Shown: positions 37,234-49,087 of the stretch, in pieces
Numbering within the stretch: position 1 is the first letter of the stretch
Layout: the number at the start of each line of letters is the position of its first letter
Origin: Nitrobacter sp963807355
Lineage (GTDB): Bacteria > Pseudomonadota > Alphaproteobacteria > Rhizobiales > Xanthobacteraceae
Direction of reading: 5' to 3'
Assembly: GCA_963807355.1 (NCBI GenBank)
Contig: CAWEBX010000003.1
Coordinates: 1 to 64,000, forward strand
Length of the DNA: 64,000 nt
Notes under the pieces: generated by a model
The model's input: the letters and a program-made list of their open reading frames with translations, nothing else
Databases searched by the model: none
Told to the model about the DNA's origin: nothing
Translations under genes and position numbers: made by a program

Positions 37234-38965
37234 TCATGGCGCGATTCCTTCCGTCACAGGCTCAGCGCCATTGCACAGTGCGATAATCGCGCTTCTCATC
37301 AACCGTGCTCGCTCGCTTAAGAATTCCTGGTATTCGCTCTTATGCAGGTGCTCATAAGGAACGAAGTGACTAGCGAGGCGCCGTTTAATTTCAGATTCGC
37401 CAAGAGAAGCGGCTTCGGTTCGCGCTTTCAAATAATCCGTGGGGGACGTCGCCGAAAGCTTTCGGTTAGTCCGCCAACTGATCAGCGCGCAATTTAACGC
37501 GCGACTGATGACGGTATCCGGTGTCCCACCTGGGAAACCAGCAACCGGGAAGATGTGATGATACTCGCGCTTTCGAACATTCTCAGGATTGGCAGGTGCC
37601 CCATCCGCAAAATCCTGCCCCCCCGCGCGCAGTGAGATAGCCAAAAGCGCGCGTGGCAATCGATCTTTGCGCGCAGGCCAACCCGCGGAAAGCAACTCTC
37701 CCTCTTCCGGCGGACGGTTGTCTTCATCATTGAAAAGTTCGGGAATAACGGTTGAATGCCCTGCAATGATCGCCGCAAGAGCCTTATAATCCGCATGGGC
37801 ACGCGTGGTTGCGGTCTTACCGTAGCGGTTGGTAAGGCACGCGCGCCAGAGAGCTTTGCGGATTAGGGTGCGTGCATTCCCTTCTTGGTCGTATCCGTGC
37901 TCCGGCACGTCGGCCCAAAGCGCGCAAACGAGATAAACGGCTACTTCCGAGGGTAGGATTTTTTCACCCAGAATGCCCTCTTGCCTTAGAAATTCGAGCC
38001 CGCGCTGAAACCCTATGCGAAGACGCGGCCAGACGTCCCCAAGTTGGCGTCCGAAATCATCGCTCAGATATGTTTGCTTTAAGGCCGGTCGCCCATTTAG
38101 GAGCGCCGCGACGGCGAGCACATTGTCCTCAACCCTGCCATAGCGCTCAAGTGCTGGCACCTCGAGTTTCAAATCTTCAACCATCGTATGGAGAGATCGG
38201 CCAAGCAATTCTTCGAGTTGGGCTACAACGATGTCATAATCGGATAAAGGCGAGGCGGACGTGTTCATTTTAATGAAAACGTCAAGAGCAGTTTCCTTGC
38301 CGGTGCCGACGGGGAGGGACAAAAACGGAACCATGTAACTAGCAACGCGCTGCCTAAGATCGTAGATCCTGCTGTAGTGTGAACTCAGGTCGCTCCCTGC
38401 TGCTGCGATCGCCAATTTGAACGCTTCTAGACGCTGCTCGCCCCTCTGACCGGGACAGAGACACTCAATGGGCAATAAACCTCGCTCAAATATCTGCGCG
38501 GGGTCGTCGGCCCAAAGAGGCATCTGAAATCGGCTCACCATTCTTTGGTCTTTTCAGCCAACGCTTTTCTGCCTCGATCTCTGGCTCGTCGTCGGTTTCC
38601 GAGTCAGAGGCGGCTTCCGGCTCCTTGCGCTGAAGTGGAACGAATAAAGAGAGGTCTTCATAGCCTCCGCAAAGCGCGCGCCACAGCGCTGTAAGCCGCT
38701 GTTGACCGTCAAGTAGATGCATCAGCGGTTTTCCAGCACGCGCCGGCGCACCCACGATGGGACGGGACTGAAATAGCTCGTGATCACCGACCTCGAGGAC
38801 GAGCAACGCGCCGATCGGCAACGACGGCTTTCTCAATACGTTTTCGAGCAAGCCCACAATCTGGGCCGGTCGCCACGCTTCGTGGCGCTGAAAACGCGGG
38901 AGCAGGATCTGCGCCTGTTGAACCATCGAGAACCATTGTTCAATCGTTTTACCGCGAGCTTCCAT
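37234..38965 (-). pseudogene. GmrSD-type DUF262/HNH (DUF1524) nuclease, one frameshift
   Basis: N-terminal frame (start 38965): DUF262 domain with TIEQWFSMVQQAQILLPRFQ, RHEAWRPAQIVGLLENVL and the NTP-binding motif HLLDGQQRLTALWRAL. Near 38520-38541 the frame slips and the rest follows from SRFQMPLWADDPAQIFERGL: helical middle and a C-terminal HNH/DUF1524 nuclease (KREYHHIFPVAGF, NCALISWRTNRKLSATSP). Together about 570 residues, the size of single-chain GmrSD enzymes. These restrict DNA carrying modified cytosines and are classed as type IV restriction. The gene is next to a type I R-subunit fragment, so this is a defence locus. Functional only if the frameshift is an error. Confidence 0.8.
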
Positions 38966-39025
38966 CGCTTCTCTCTCTGTTATTCCTGATCGTCTTCTTG
39001 CTGGCGTAAGTTGGTTCTAGTCCTG

Positions 39026-40048
39026 TTAAGCCACCGCGCTGGCATTGATCTCCTCAATCTTCGAAAACAATTGCGTCACGCGCTCATCACCGAACAAATC
39101 GTCCGGCCCAGTCGGTGCGACGTCGGTGAACGGCGGGTCGTAGAGTAGAGCCGGGTCCATAATGCCTTGATCGGTCAGATGCTCAATCACCATGTTGATG
39201 AACTCGATCTGCGCCGCCGATGCAGTGCCGCTGTTCAAAAACTCCCCAAACGCCTCGTTGACGGCCGCCCGGTCTAACCCAACCAGCGAACGCACAAAAC
39301 GGCCGAAGCCGTTGCTCGTCTCACGTGCTCGATCAATATCACCGGTCTCGCCGATGCCGGCGTCGAGCAGCATCTTTTCGAGCTCGGCGAGGTCGCTCGC
39401 CGTCAGCGCTTTGCCTTGCCGTAACTTGTGCAGCACGAGATGATTCCCGTGCGCTTTCAAGAAATGCCTCGCCTTCTGCTTGAACCGCGCAAAGTCGGCC
39501 TCGCCGACCTGGGGTAACTCGTGCTCAACGCCGTCGCCGATCTCATCGGCGAAGTTCGAATAGACCACCGCCTTCTTGGACTTCTCGATGTGCTGGACCA
39601 GAGTGCGCAGCCGTAACCGGACTAGCTCCAGCAGCGGGATGGTAATCCCTTCCCACCATTGGTCGGTCTGGATGTCCTCGATCAGTATGGCCTGCTGCGC
39701 GATCGCAGGAATTCCGGTCTGGTCCTCCAGCGCCGACGCGATCTTCAGCAATTGCTTCTTGAGCGAGACGAAACGCTTTGTTCCCTTCAGCAGCGCGAGT
39801 TCAAGCTGGAACATCAAGAGGTCGAACCGCTTGGCTTCCTCGGTGCCGAGTTCCTGCGCCGACGGAAGAGGTGCAATCTCCTCGACCAGCTCCTCGCGAC
39901 TGTCGTCGAGTTTGGCCCATGCCTCCGGTTTAGCGAACTTTTCCACCACGCGGCGATGCTGCCGGACAATAAAGTTATCGAGATTGAGCCTCACTACTGC
40001 TCCTTGCAGCGTCTTCAAGGCGTCAACTTTGTTGGATTGCGAGGTCAT
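39026..40048 (-). CDS. C-terminal (EcoEI_R_C-like) part of a type I restriction R subunit
   Basis: 340 residues from ATG 40048 (TSQSNKVDALKTLQ). The whole frame matches the region after the helicase motor of EcoEI-type HsdR proteins: LNLDNFIVRQHRRVVEKFAK at the start, the helical middle, and the signature end NGFGRFVRSLVGLDRAAVNE, then FINMVIEHLTDQGIMDPALL and FTDVAPTGPDDLFGD. The nuclease and DEAD-box domains are absent and not found upstream, so this is a 5'-truncated gene or a domain kept alone. Such C-terminal domains contact the methylase core. No hsdM or hsdS gene is in the window. Confidence 0.7.
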   Translation of the reverse strand: MTSQSNKVDALKTLQGAVVRLNLDNFIVRQHRRVVEKFAKPEAWAKLDDSREELVEEIAPLPSAQELGTEEAKRFDLLMFQLELALLKGTKRFVSLKKQLLKIASALEDQTGIPAIAQQAILIEDIQTDQWWEGITIPLLELVRLRLRTLVQHIEKSKKAVVYSNFADEIGDGVEHELPQVGEADFARFKQKARHFLKAHGNHLVLHKLRQGKALTASDLAELEKMLLDAGIGETGDIDRARETSNGFGRFVRSLVGLDRAAVNEAFGEFLNSGTASAAQIEFINMVIEHLTDQGIMDPALLYDPPFTDVAPTGPDDLFGDERVTQLFSKIEEINASAVA

Positions 40049-40075
40049 TCGCGGTCCTTCTATCGAACAGGCCAC

Positions 40076-40511
40076 AGGCCACCCGTTCTTGCCGGACGGG
40101 TGGCTTTTGATGTTTGGTGGCTCATCGAATTCGAGCTACTCGCACATATAGCGTTCGACACTCGGGTTGCGCTCGAAAGTGCGCCCTGAGCGGACATCAA
40201 CCGATCAATCAATGCCGAGTGACAATATTTCGACCTAAATCGGCGCCACGTCACGAGATTGCGCGCCAGGATTTCAGGCTTTTGCTAGGGGCGAGTCTCG
40301 CAAGTCGCAGCGTTTTTCGAACGCTGAAGTCTCACTCGATGTCCCAAGGCTAGTGAAAACTTTTGCTTGCCGACACAAAAGGCAAGGGATTGGTTGCCCC
40401 CGAAAATCTCTAGGACTTCGACCCAAAACAACCGAGCCTTCCAATGCGCTAGTTTGGCTGAGATGAACTCTTCAAACGATATGCACCTTGCAATGTAGCT
40501 AAGGATGAAAA
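40076..40511. other. gene-free spacer in the defence island
   Basis: About 430 bases between the R-subunit fragment and the membrane protein gene. Frames are short and lack recognisable motifs. Confidence 0.4.
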
Positions 40512-41024
40512 TCAACTGCTCGGACAACCGGCCTGGCGCTGCATGCTTTGAACAAACTCCGGCAGACGTTCGACAATCTCGCGAGGGAACATGCCGATAC
40601 CTGCGCGAGGTAAGTTCACCTTTGCTGCGAACGGAACAAAACTGAGATACCCCCCAACATGATCTTTAGTGTTGATCTCGCCGCATACCATCCCCTTTTT
40701 CGTAGATCGCACCAGCTTTCGAATCTGAGCACTCGCGGGGTCACTGGATCTATCAGCTAGACCTTCAAAAAGTGATCGTTCCTCGAAGGAGTTAAGGATC
40801 GATGCCGAGTCATCGAGAACATTCAAGAGCATCTTCGATTTTGCCGGACTGACAGCTGAAGCCGCCCGCGAGGCAACCATCCTGGGCAGGATAAGAGTGA
40901 TCACACCAGCGGAAGCGGCAGCAAGCAGGATTGCCGAGGTCAAATAGAGGATCTTCTTCAACTGGATCTCCGTGACTTGCGGTTCAACAGAGCGAACCGT
41001 GAACAGCCTTTTTGGAAGGCTCAA
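40512..41024 (-). CDS. hypothetical membrane-anchored protein coupled to the integrase
   Basis: 170 residues; its ATG (41024) overlaps the integrase stop (ATGA), so the two are translationally coupled. A short cytoplasmic start is followed by one membrane helix at about residues 25-47 (ILYLTSAILLAAASAGVITL). The periplasmic part of about 120 residues has two cysteines (GMVCGEIN and AGCPSS) and KDHVGGYLSFVPFAAKVNLP. I do not recognise the family. Its link to an integrase is unusual and may point to a role in the mobile element. Confidence 0.6.
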   Translation of the reverse strand: MSLPKRLFTVRSVEPQVTEIQLKKILYLTSAILLAAASAGVITLILPRMVASRAASAVSPAKSKMLLNVLDDSASILNSFEERSLFEGLADRSSDPASAQIRKLVRSTKKGMVCGEINTKDHVGGYLSFVPFAAKVNLPRAGIGMFPREIVERLPEFVQSMQRQAGCPSS

Positions 41025-42010
41025 TTTAGCCGTGCGACCAGGTCGACGGCTCGTAAATGCGTATAGCGTTGCAGCATTTTGAGCTCCCGATGCCCACTGA
41101 TCGCCGAGACCTCGGCGATGTTCAGGCCCTTCTCGAAGAGCCGGGAGATCGCCTCGTGCCGCAAGTCATGAAAATGAAAGTCCGACATCCCGGCTCTGAC
41201 GCGCAGGTGCTCAAAAGCCAGTCGCACGGCGTTCCCGGTCATGGGAAACACGCGCTCCTGCTTGACACCGGCACTGCGGATTTCATGCAGGGTGCGAACA
41301 GCACAACGCGATAGGGGAACGTCTCGGCTATCCCCGTTCTTGGTCAGCGGCAGATGTGCGACGCCACGTTTGAGGTCGACGTGCTCCCAGCTAAGCGCGA
41401 GCAGTTCACCACGACGCATCCCGGTTTCGATAGCTATTATAATGAGTGGCTTGAGCAGCGGTGTCCGTCCGCGATCGCAGCCATCGAGCAGGCGCTGCTC
41501 CTCGCCTTCTTTCAATCGGCGAGTGCGACCTCGTGGGACTAGGGGACGTCGCACCAACTTGACCGGGTTGCGGGGCACCCAGAGCCCCCACTCGCGGGTC
41601 GCAATCTCGATCGCGTGGGTGATCGTATTGAGCTCCCGGACGATCGTCGCCGGCGCCACAGTCTTCAGTCGCTCGTCGCGATAGGTCGCGACATCGGAGC
41701 TGGTGAGCTTGGCGAGCGTGCGGTGCGCGATGGGGCAGCGCACAATCGAGTTGATGCGCGACTGCTCTGATATGGCCCCTCTCTTGGTAGGCGTCACCTC
41801 AGCGCAGTAACGCGTCAGCAGCTCGCCCAGTGTCGTCTTTTCTGCAGCGCGTGTATCAGCAACCCAGCCAGCCCTGTCAGCTTCGGCTTCTAGATCGCGG
41901 GCCCAGCGCTCGGCGTCAGTCCGCTTATCGAACGATTTAGCTCTGGGAGGAACGCCACGACGGCGCACCTGCGCCTGCCATCGACCTCTGAGTTTGCGTA
42001 TCGTCGCCAT
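41021..42010 (-). CDS. tyrosine recombinase / phage-type integrase
   Basis: 329 residues, intact. An N-terminal AP2-like/SAM-like DNA-binding part (RGRWQAQVRRRGVPPRAKSF, then LGELLTRYCAEVTPTKRG) and a C-terminal catalytic domain. Active-site residues: Arg in ETGMRRGELL (about 199-200), Lys in PLTKNGDSRDVPL (224), HDLRH (His281, Arg284), SGHREL (His307) and the nucleophile in QRYTHL (Tyr316). It probably drove integration of the element around it; the nearby tRNA-Arg is a plausible attachment site. It lies in the middle of the 12-kb segment rather than at its edge. Confidence 0.9.
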   Translation of the reverse strand: MATIRKLRGRWQAQVRRRGVPPRAKSFDKRTDAERWARDLEAEADRAGWVADTRAAEKTTLGELLTRYCAEVTPTKRGAISEQSRINSIVRCPIAHRTLAKLTSSDVATYRDERLKTVAPATIVRELNTITHAIEIATREWGLWVPRNPVKLVRRPLVPRGRTRRLKEGEEQRLLDGCDRGRTPLLKPLIIIAIETGMRRGELLALSWEHVDLKRGVAHLPLTKNGDSRDVPLSRCAVRTLHEIRSAGVKQERVFPMTGNAVRLAFEHLRVRAGMSDFHFHDLRHEAISRLFEKGLNIAEVSAISGHRELKMLQRYTHLRAVDLVARLN

Positions 42011-42370
42011 CGAGAAGCACTCGGATCACCTTGTTTTATTCATTCAAGGACGCCGAGCAGCTGGTGCCAAGGACTATCCCGTAGCGGTGCAGGGATATCT
42101 GGTTGTGCCGCTTGTGTGCCTATTTCGAGCCACACCAGAAGCGAGGACCCGGAAACACCTATCGGATCAATGACGTCCAAGTGTCCTCAGCGAGACGCGC
42201 TCTCGGCGAACGTTGCCGTGCTAAGGCAAGCGTCTACAAGGCCCCCCTCTCGGCTTTTAAATACCAAATCTCTGCGAATTCCCCATGAGGGGCTGATGAT
42301 GCAGCCATTAGTTGCATTGCACAGAAACTGCATGTGTGTTTGGGGTATGCGTGGTGGCTGGGGGCTCTCA

Positions 42371-42838
42371 ATGCGAGTTCGAAGACTGACGATTGCCAAT
42401 TTTCGCGGGGTCTCGCACGGCAGGATCGATTTCAGCGGTCACACTCTTCTGGTTGGCGGAAACAATATCGGTAAGTCGACGGTTTGCGAGGCCCTCGACC
42501 TGGTCTTGGGACCAGAGAGGCTTTTTCGAAGACCCGTCGTTGATGAGCACGATTTCCACTGCGGACGACATTTAGCGGACGGACTTCCTATCGAAATCCG
42601 AATTGAGGCCGTTCTCGTAGATCTCTCGGAAGAGGCAACACGCCGGTTCGGCGGTCATCTGCGCCGGTGGAATGAGCTGGCCGGCGCCTTCATGGACGAA
42701 GAGGAGAACGGGCTCGACCGGGCCGATGCGCCGGGCACGGTCTGGGCTCTCCCGCTGTTGTTCGTCGGCCGCTACGACCGGGACGAGGATGATTTCGTAG
42801 GCAACACTTTTTTGACCATCCGACCAAGGAAGTGGATT
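42371..42838 (+). pseudogene. OLD-family ATPase N-terminal fragment (GajA-like)
   Basis: Starts at ATG 42371. The N-terminal ABC-type ATPase of OLD nucleases is clear: VRRLTIANFRGVSHGRIDFS and Walker A LVGGNNIGKSTVCEALDLVL, then conserved GPERLFRRPVVDEHDFH and VGRYDRDEDDFVGNTF. About 155 codons in, at GNTFFDHPTKE, the sequence passes with a frame slip into the middle of a UvrD helicase. The C-terminal Toprim nuclease is gone. OLD nuclease next to UvrD helicase is the Gabija arrangement, so this is a wrecked Gabija-like system. Confidence 0.75.
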
Positions 42839-43622
42839 CCAGGACACCGATGACAATCAATGGCGGATCGTGCGAGAGCTGGCGAAAGTGACCGACCTGT
42901 TCTGCCTGGCGGATCCCGAGCAGCGGATATTCGATTATCGCGACGACATTGATCCGCGCCGCCTGGACATTCTGCGCGAGTCTGTCGCTATTGCAGAATT
43001 CGATCTCGGCGGCGAAAACCACAGGAGCCCGAACGCTGGTATCCTCCAGTTCGCCGACGCAGTGTTGCGCAATGAAAGTCCGCTGCCGGTAACGCCTGAT
43101 GTCAAGCAGGTGAGTTACTGGGGGAACGCATTCCCCGGGACGGTGCATGCGGGGGTTATTTGGACGTTCAGCGCGCTGCGCAAAAAAGGGGTCGAGAAGC
43201 CGAGCGTCGCCGTGTTGTCGCGGAGCAACTCGCTGATATCAGACTTATCGGTGATCCTTTCAGAACCTCACACCTACAATAATCAGCCGCTGCCCATCGT
43301 CGAGCACGATGTCGTATGGGATCGGGCGCGAGCGATCTCGTGAAGCGCATCCTCGAACAGGAACGTCTCATTGCCGCTGAGCGCGATTCTGCAGGGCGGC
43401 TGTATCTTGATGAACATACATAAAGCGAAGGGTAAAGAGTTCGACGGAGTCGTTCTAGTCGAGGGAGCGTTTAAGTCTAGCTTCTTCGATGAACGCAATG
43501 AACAACCACCCTTCGAACGCAGTCGCCGATTATTGCGCGTAGGGCTGACCAGAGCACGAGAGCTGGTGACGATCGTGCGTCCAGCGAACGCACGATCGTT
43601 AGTTGGACCTACTAAGGCATAG
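42839..43622 (+). pseudogene. UvrD-family helicase fragment (GajB-like), joined to the OLD fragment and frameshifted
   Basis: The first residues are the end of helicase motif II (FQDTDDNQWRIVRELAK with one base missing). TDLFCLADPEQRIFDYRDDI and SVAIAEFDLGGENHRSPNAG follow, and KKGVEKPSVAVLSRSNSLIS. After another slip near 43340 come motifs V-VI (LMNIHKAKGKEFDGVVLVEG and RRLLRVGLTRARELVTIV). Walker A and the first domain are missing, lost in the deletion that fused it to the OLD ATPase. Not functional. Confidence 0.75.
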
Positions 43623-43913
43623 CGTTTTCATTCCGATCAAAATGCGCTCAAGAATATACAATCACGAAGGAACTCGATGAGGTTTGCTTCTAAGCTTTAG
43701 AATGGCGACTAGGCCAAGGCCGACAACGCACATCGATCTCACTCGCAATTCCCGAAATCCCGCACCTAGCCAATGGCTGGCATGGGTCTCAGCGGGAGCC
43801 CTGGGGATGCGGCTGCATAGCCAGATCGTCGAGCGGATCTCGAATTCTTGGTGCTGCTCAGGGTCCTTGCTATATCTTCAAGGCGCTATCGGCTCAGACG
43901 GCGATGATTTGAA

Positions 43914-46101
43914 TTGAATGAAACTGCAGACCCAGCCCACACGCCCTCGGAAGTATTGGCGGGCATTGTGGAGCGCGTGACGTTTCACAATGCCGATACC
44001 GGCTTTTGCGTGCTTCGGATCAAGGCCAGGGGACACCGAGACCTGGTAACGGTCGTCGGCCATTCGGCCGTTATCTCGCCAGGTGAATGGCTGACCGCGT
44101 CCGGCGAATGGATCAACGATCGCACGCACGGTCAGCAGTATAAGGCGAAGTTTCTCAGGACCTCAGAACCAACGTCGCTTGACGGCATCGAGAGATATCT
44201 CGGATCCGGCATGATCCGCGGCATTGGACCCGTCTATGCCAAGAAATTGGTGCGTGCCTTTGGCGGGAAGGTCTTTGATACGATCGAGGCGCAGCCCGAG
44301 CGCCTGCGCGAGGTCACTGGGATCGGGGCAGTTCGGGCGGCGTGGATCACCGCTGCCTGGGCTGAGCAGAAGATCATTCGAGAGATCATGGTCTTCCTGC
44401 ACAGCAACGGCGTCGGCACCGCCCGGGCGGTGCGGATATTTAAAACATACGGCGCCGATGCCGTGCAGATCATGTCGGAGAACCCATACCGCCTGGCGCG
44501 CGATATCCGGGGCATCGGATTTAAAACAGCCGATGCGATCGCGATGAAGCTCGGCATCGAGAAAACCGCCATGATCCGGGTTCGGGCTGGCATTTCCTAT
44601 GCACTGACCGAGGCGATGGACCAGGGACACTGTGGTCTGCCGGCGGAAGATCTGACTCAGCTGGCCGAGAAGTTGCTCGAGGTTTCAGTGGATTTGGTGG
44701 GGACGGCACTAGGTCTGGAGCTGACCGAGGGAACGGTCATCGCAGACAGCGTGGACGAAACCCCTTGCGTATTCCTTGCCGGACTGTTCCGGGCGGAGCG
44801 CGCCATCGCCGAAAAGCTGGCCCGGCTTGCGAATGGGACACTTCCCTGGAGCTCGATTGATCCCGATAAGGCATTGCCTTGGGTTGAAGAGCGAATCGGA
44901 CTGGCGCTTGCCGAAACCCAGGTCACCGCGATTCGGCTCGCCCTAATGTCAAAGGTGCTGGTGATGACCGGCGGTCCAGGCGTGGGCAAAACCACCATTG
45001 TCAAAGGTATCTTGGGGATCCTCGCGGCAAAAGGAGTGCGCCTGCTATTGTGCGCTCCAACCGGACGAGCGGCAAAGCGCATGACTGAAGCGACCGGTTT
45101 CGAGGCTAAGACAATACACCGGCTGCTGGAGGTTGATCCTAAAGGCGGCGGATTTCAAGCGGGGGGATGACAACCCGCTCGACTGCGACCTGCTCGTTGT
45201 CGACGAGGCTTCGATGGTCGATGTGATGCTGATGCAGGCTCTCACGAAGGCCCTGCCCAATGCCGCAGCATTGCTAATCGTCGGTGATATCGACCAACTT
45301 CCGTCGGTGGGACCGGGCCAAGTGCTTGCGGATATCATTTCTTCCGGAGCCTTACCCGTGGTGCGCCTAACTGAGGTATTTCGACAGGCAGCTCAGAGCC
45401 GGATCATCACCACTGCACATCGCATCAATCAGGGCTTCATTCCCGATCTTACGCAGCCGGAAGGCGAAAGTGACTTTTACTTTGTTCCGGCAGAAGAACC
45501 GGAAACGGCAGTGCTGCGGATTGTCGAATTGGTAAAGACGCGCATCCCCAAGCGCTTCGGTCTCGACCCCATTCGCGACATTCAGGTGCTCTGCCCTATG
45601 AACCGAGGCGGGGTCGGCGCGCGGTCACTTAATATCGAACTGCAAGCTGCGCTCAATCCGGCAGGACCAAATAAGGTGGAGCGGTTTGGCTGGACATTTG
45701 CTCCCGGCGACAAGGTGATGCAGATCGAGAACGACTACGACAAGGAAGTGTATAACGGTGACATTGGCTATATTCAGGAAGTAAATCTGGATGACGGTGA
45801 GCTCACCGCCAGCTTTGACAGTCGATCGGTTACTTACGGGTTCGGCGAGCTTGACACGCTGGTGCCCGCTTATGCTGCGACGATCCACAAAAGCCAGGGA
45901 TCTGAATACCCCGCCGTTGTCATCCCGGTTATGACCCAGCATTACCCGATGCTTCAGCGAAACCTGATCTATACGGGCGTTACACGGGGTAAGCGGCTGG
46001 TGGTTTTGGTCGGTCAGAAGAAGGCAGTTGCCATCGCAGTCCGTAATGCGTCGGGTCGCCGGCGCTGGTCGAAGCTAAACGAATGGCTACGCCATGCATG
46101 A
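43914..46101 (+). pseudogene. recD2: RecD2-like SF1B DNA helicase, one frameshift
   Basis: The first frame (TTG 43914) has the RecD2 N-terminal OB-like part (VLAGIVERVTFHNADTGFCV), the tandem helix-hairpin-helix region (RYLGSGMIRGIGPVYAKKLV, NPYRLARDIRGIGFKTADAI) and the helicase Walker A VMTGGPGVGKTTIVKGILGI. Near 45150-45165 one base is lost. Motif II and the rest follow in the next frame (DLLVVDEASMVDVMLMQALT, GDIDQLPSVGPGQVLADI, TEVFRQAAQSRI, IHKSQGSEYPAVVIPV). Total about 728 residues, a normal RecD2 size. RecD2 helicases act without RecBC in repair and stress tolerance. It is the last gene before the IS remnant. Confidence 0.85.
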
Positions 46102-46119
46102 ACTAGGCTCAGGACTCAT
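46102..46119. repeat. 18-bp insertion-sequence end, copy of 34485
   Basis: ACTAGGCTCAGGACTCAT stands directly after the recD2 stop and at the edge of the IS5-like transposase remnant. GGCTCAGGACTCAT is probably the terminal repeat of that element. Confidence 0.5.
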
Positions 46120-46262
46120 TGAAGATGACGGTGGCGGCGATACACATGGCCGACATGAGGGGTTGAGCGCATCGGTGCGGGTGTGGATGCGCAGCCAATC
46201 TCTGAGCGTCCCAAACATGTTTCTCGATTTTGTGCCTTCGACAATAGAGCACGCGATCATGC

Positions 46263-48233
<1,971 letters not shown>

Positions 48234-48308
48234 AATGATCTCCGTTTTCGTCAGATCCCAAAGACCGCGCGACTGGGCGGGTTCTTGAGGACGATTTGGA
48301 TTGAGTGC

Positions 48309-48352
48309 CTATCCTTCGAGGCGCCAGCTGCGCCGGCTCCTCAGGATTAGGA
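48309..48352. repeat. palindromic repeat in the groES-groEL spacer
   Basis: ATCCTTCGAGGCGCCAGCTG and CGCCGGCTCCTCAGGAT match in form the CCTTCGAG...CTCCTCAGGATGAGG repeat that I recall as abundant in Bradyrhizobium genomes. The inner part can form a hairpin. It lies within the groESL transcript. Confidence 0.6.
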
Positions 48353-48365
48353 AAACTGGCTGTGC

Positions 48366-48683
48366 CTACGCGACCTTCTTCTTGGCGGCGGGCAGATCGG
48401 TGAGAACGCCCATAATGTCGCTTTCCTTCATGATCAGGAGATCCTGACCATTGAGCTTGACCTCGGTGCCGGACCATTTGCCGAACAGCACGCGGTCGCC
48501 GACATTGAGGTCGATCGGGATCAGATTGCCTGCCTCGTCACGGCCGCCGGGGCCGACGGCTACGACCTCGCCCTGCGAGGGCTTTTCCTTGGCCGTATCC
48601 GGAATGATGATGCCGCCAGCGGTTTTGTCTTCGGCGTCGATACGCTTGACCACGACGCGGTCGTGAAGCGGACGGAAGTTCAT
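48366..48683 (-). CDS. groES: co-chaperonin GroES
   Basis: 105 residues from ATG 48683. Typical: NFRPLHDRVVVKRIDAEDKT, the mobile loop TAGGIIIPDTAKEKPSQGEV, and VGDRVLFGKWSGTEVKLNGQ, ending in an alanine/lysine tail. GroES caps the GroEL ring during folding. First gene of the operon, 132 bases before groEL, with a CIRCE-like operator upstream. Confidence 0.97.
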   Translation of the reverse strand: MNFRPLHDRVVVKRIDAEDKTAGGIIIPDTAKEKPSQGEVVAVGPGGRDEAGNLIPIDLNVGDRVLFGKWSGTEVKLNGQDLLIMKESDIMGVLTDLPAAKKKVA

Positions 48684-48716
48684 GCGATCCTACTTTGCTG
48701 TTGTGATATTTCTGAA

Positions 48717-48743
48717 TTGGCAGTCGTAATGAACGAGTGCTAG
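48717..48743 (-). promoter_or_regulatory. CIRCE-like HrcA operator upstream of groES
   Basis: On the minus strand CTAGCACTC-N9-GACTGCCAA lies 34 bases before the groES ATG. The CIRCE consensus is TTAGCACTC-N9-GAGTGCTAA; the left arm has one mismatch, the right arm two. Spacing is exact. It implies HrcA repression of groESL. Confidence 0.75.
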
Positions 48744-49007
48744 CCGCTGCTGACATAACCCCCGGAACGCTAGGGCGCAAGATCTGCGGCCCGCGATGTT
48801 TTCCGACTCGAGTTGATCAAAGAAGTGCTCGGGCGATTGCCAGCAAGGCGAAGTAACATGCCGCTAGTAGATTGATTATTTTCTCGGGCGAGCCGAGTTA
48901 CCACGCTAAGCGTTTAACGTGGCCCGAGAGTGCCTTTGACGTCGAAACACGTGGGGGACGTTACATTAAGCTCAGCTTCAAAGGGGTTTGTTGCAACACC
49001 GGTCCAG

Positions 49008-49087
49008 CTTCGGACGGCAACGCTCTATCCAGCTGAGCTACGGGTGCGAGGCATTCCATTTAGCCGATTGACGTGACGCCGGCAACG
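49008..49087. repeat. 80-bp direct repeat, right copy (tRNA-Arg 5' half plus flank)
   Basis: Matches 36929-37008 with a single mismatch. It holds the 5' half of tRNA-Arg(CCG) up to the anticodon arm and its upstream flank; the 3' half of a tRNA does not follow, so no functional tRNA can form here. It marks the right edge of the 12-kb segment. Confidence 0.9.
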
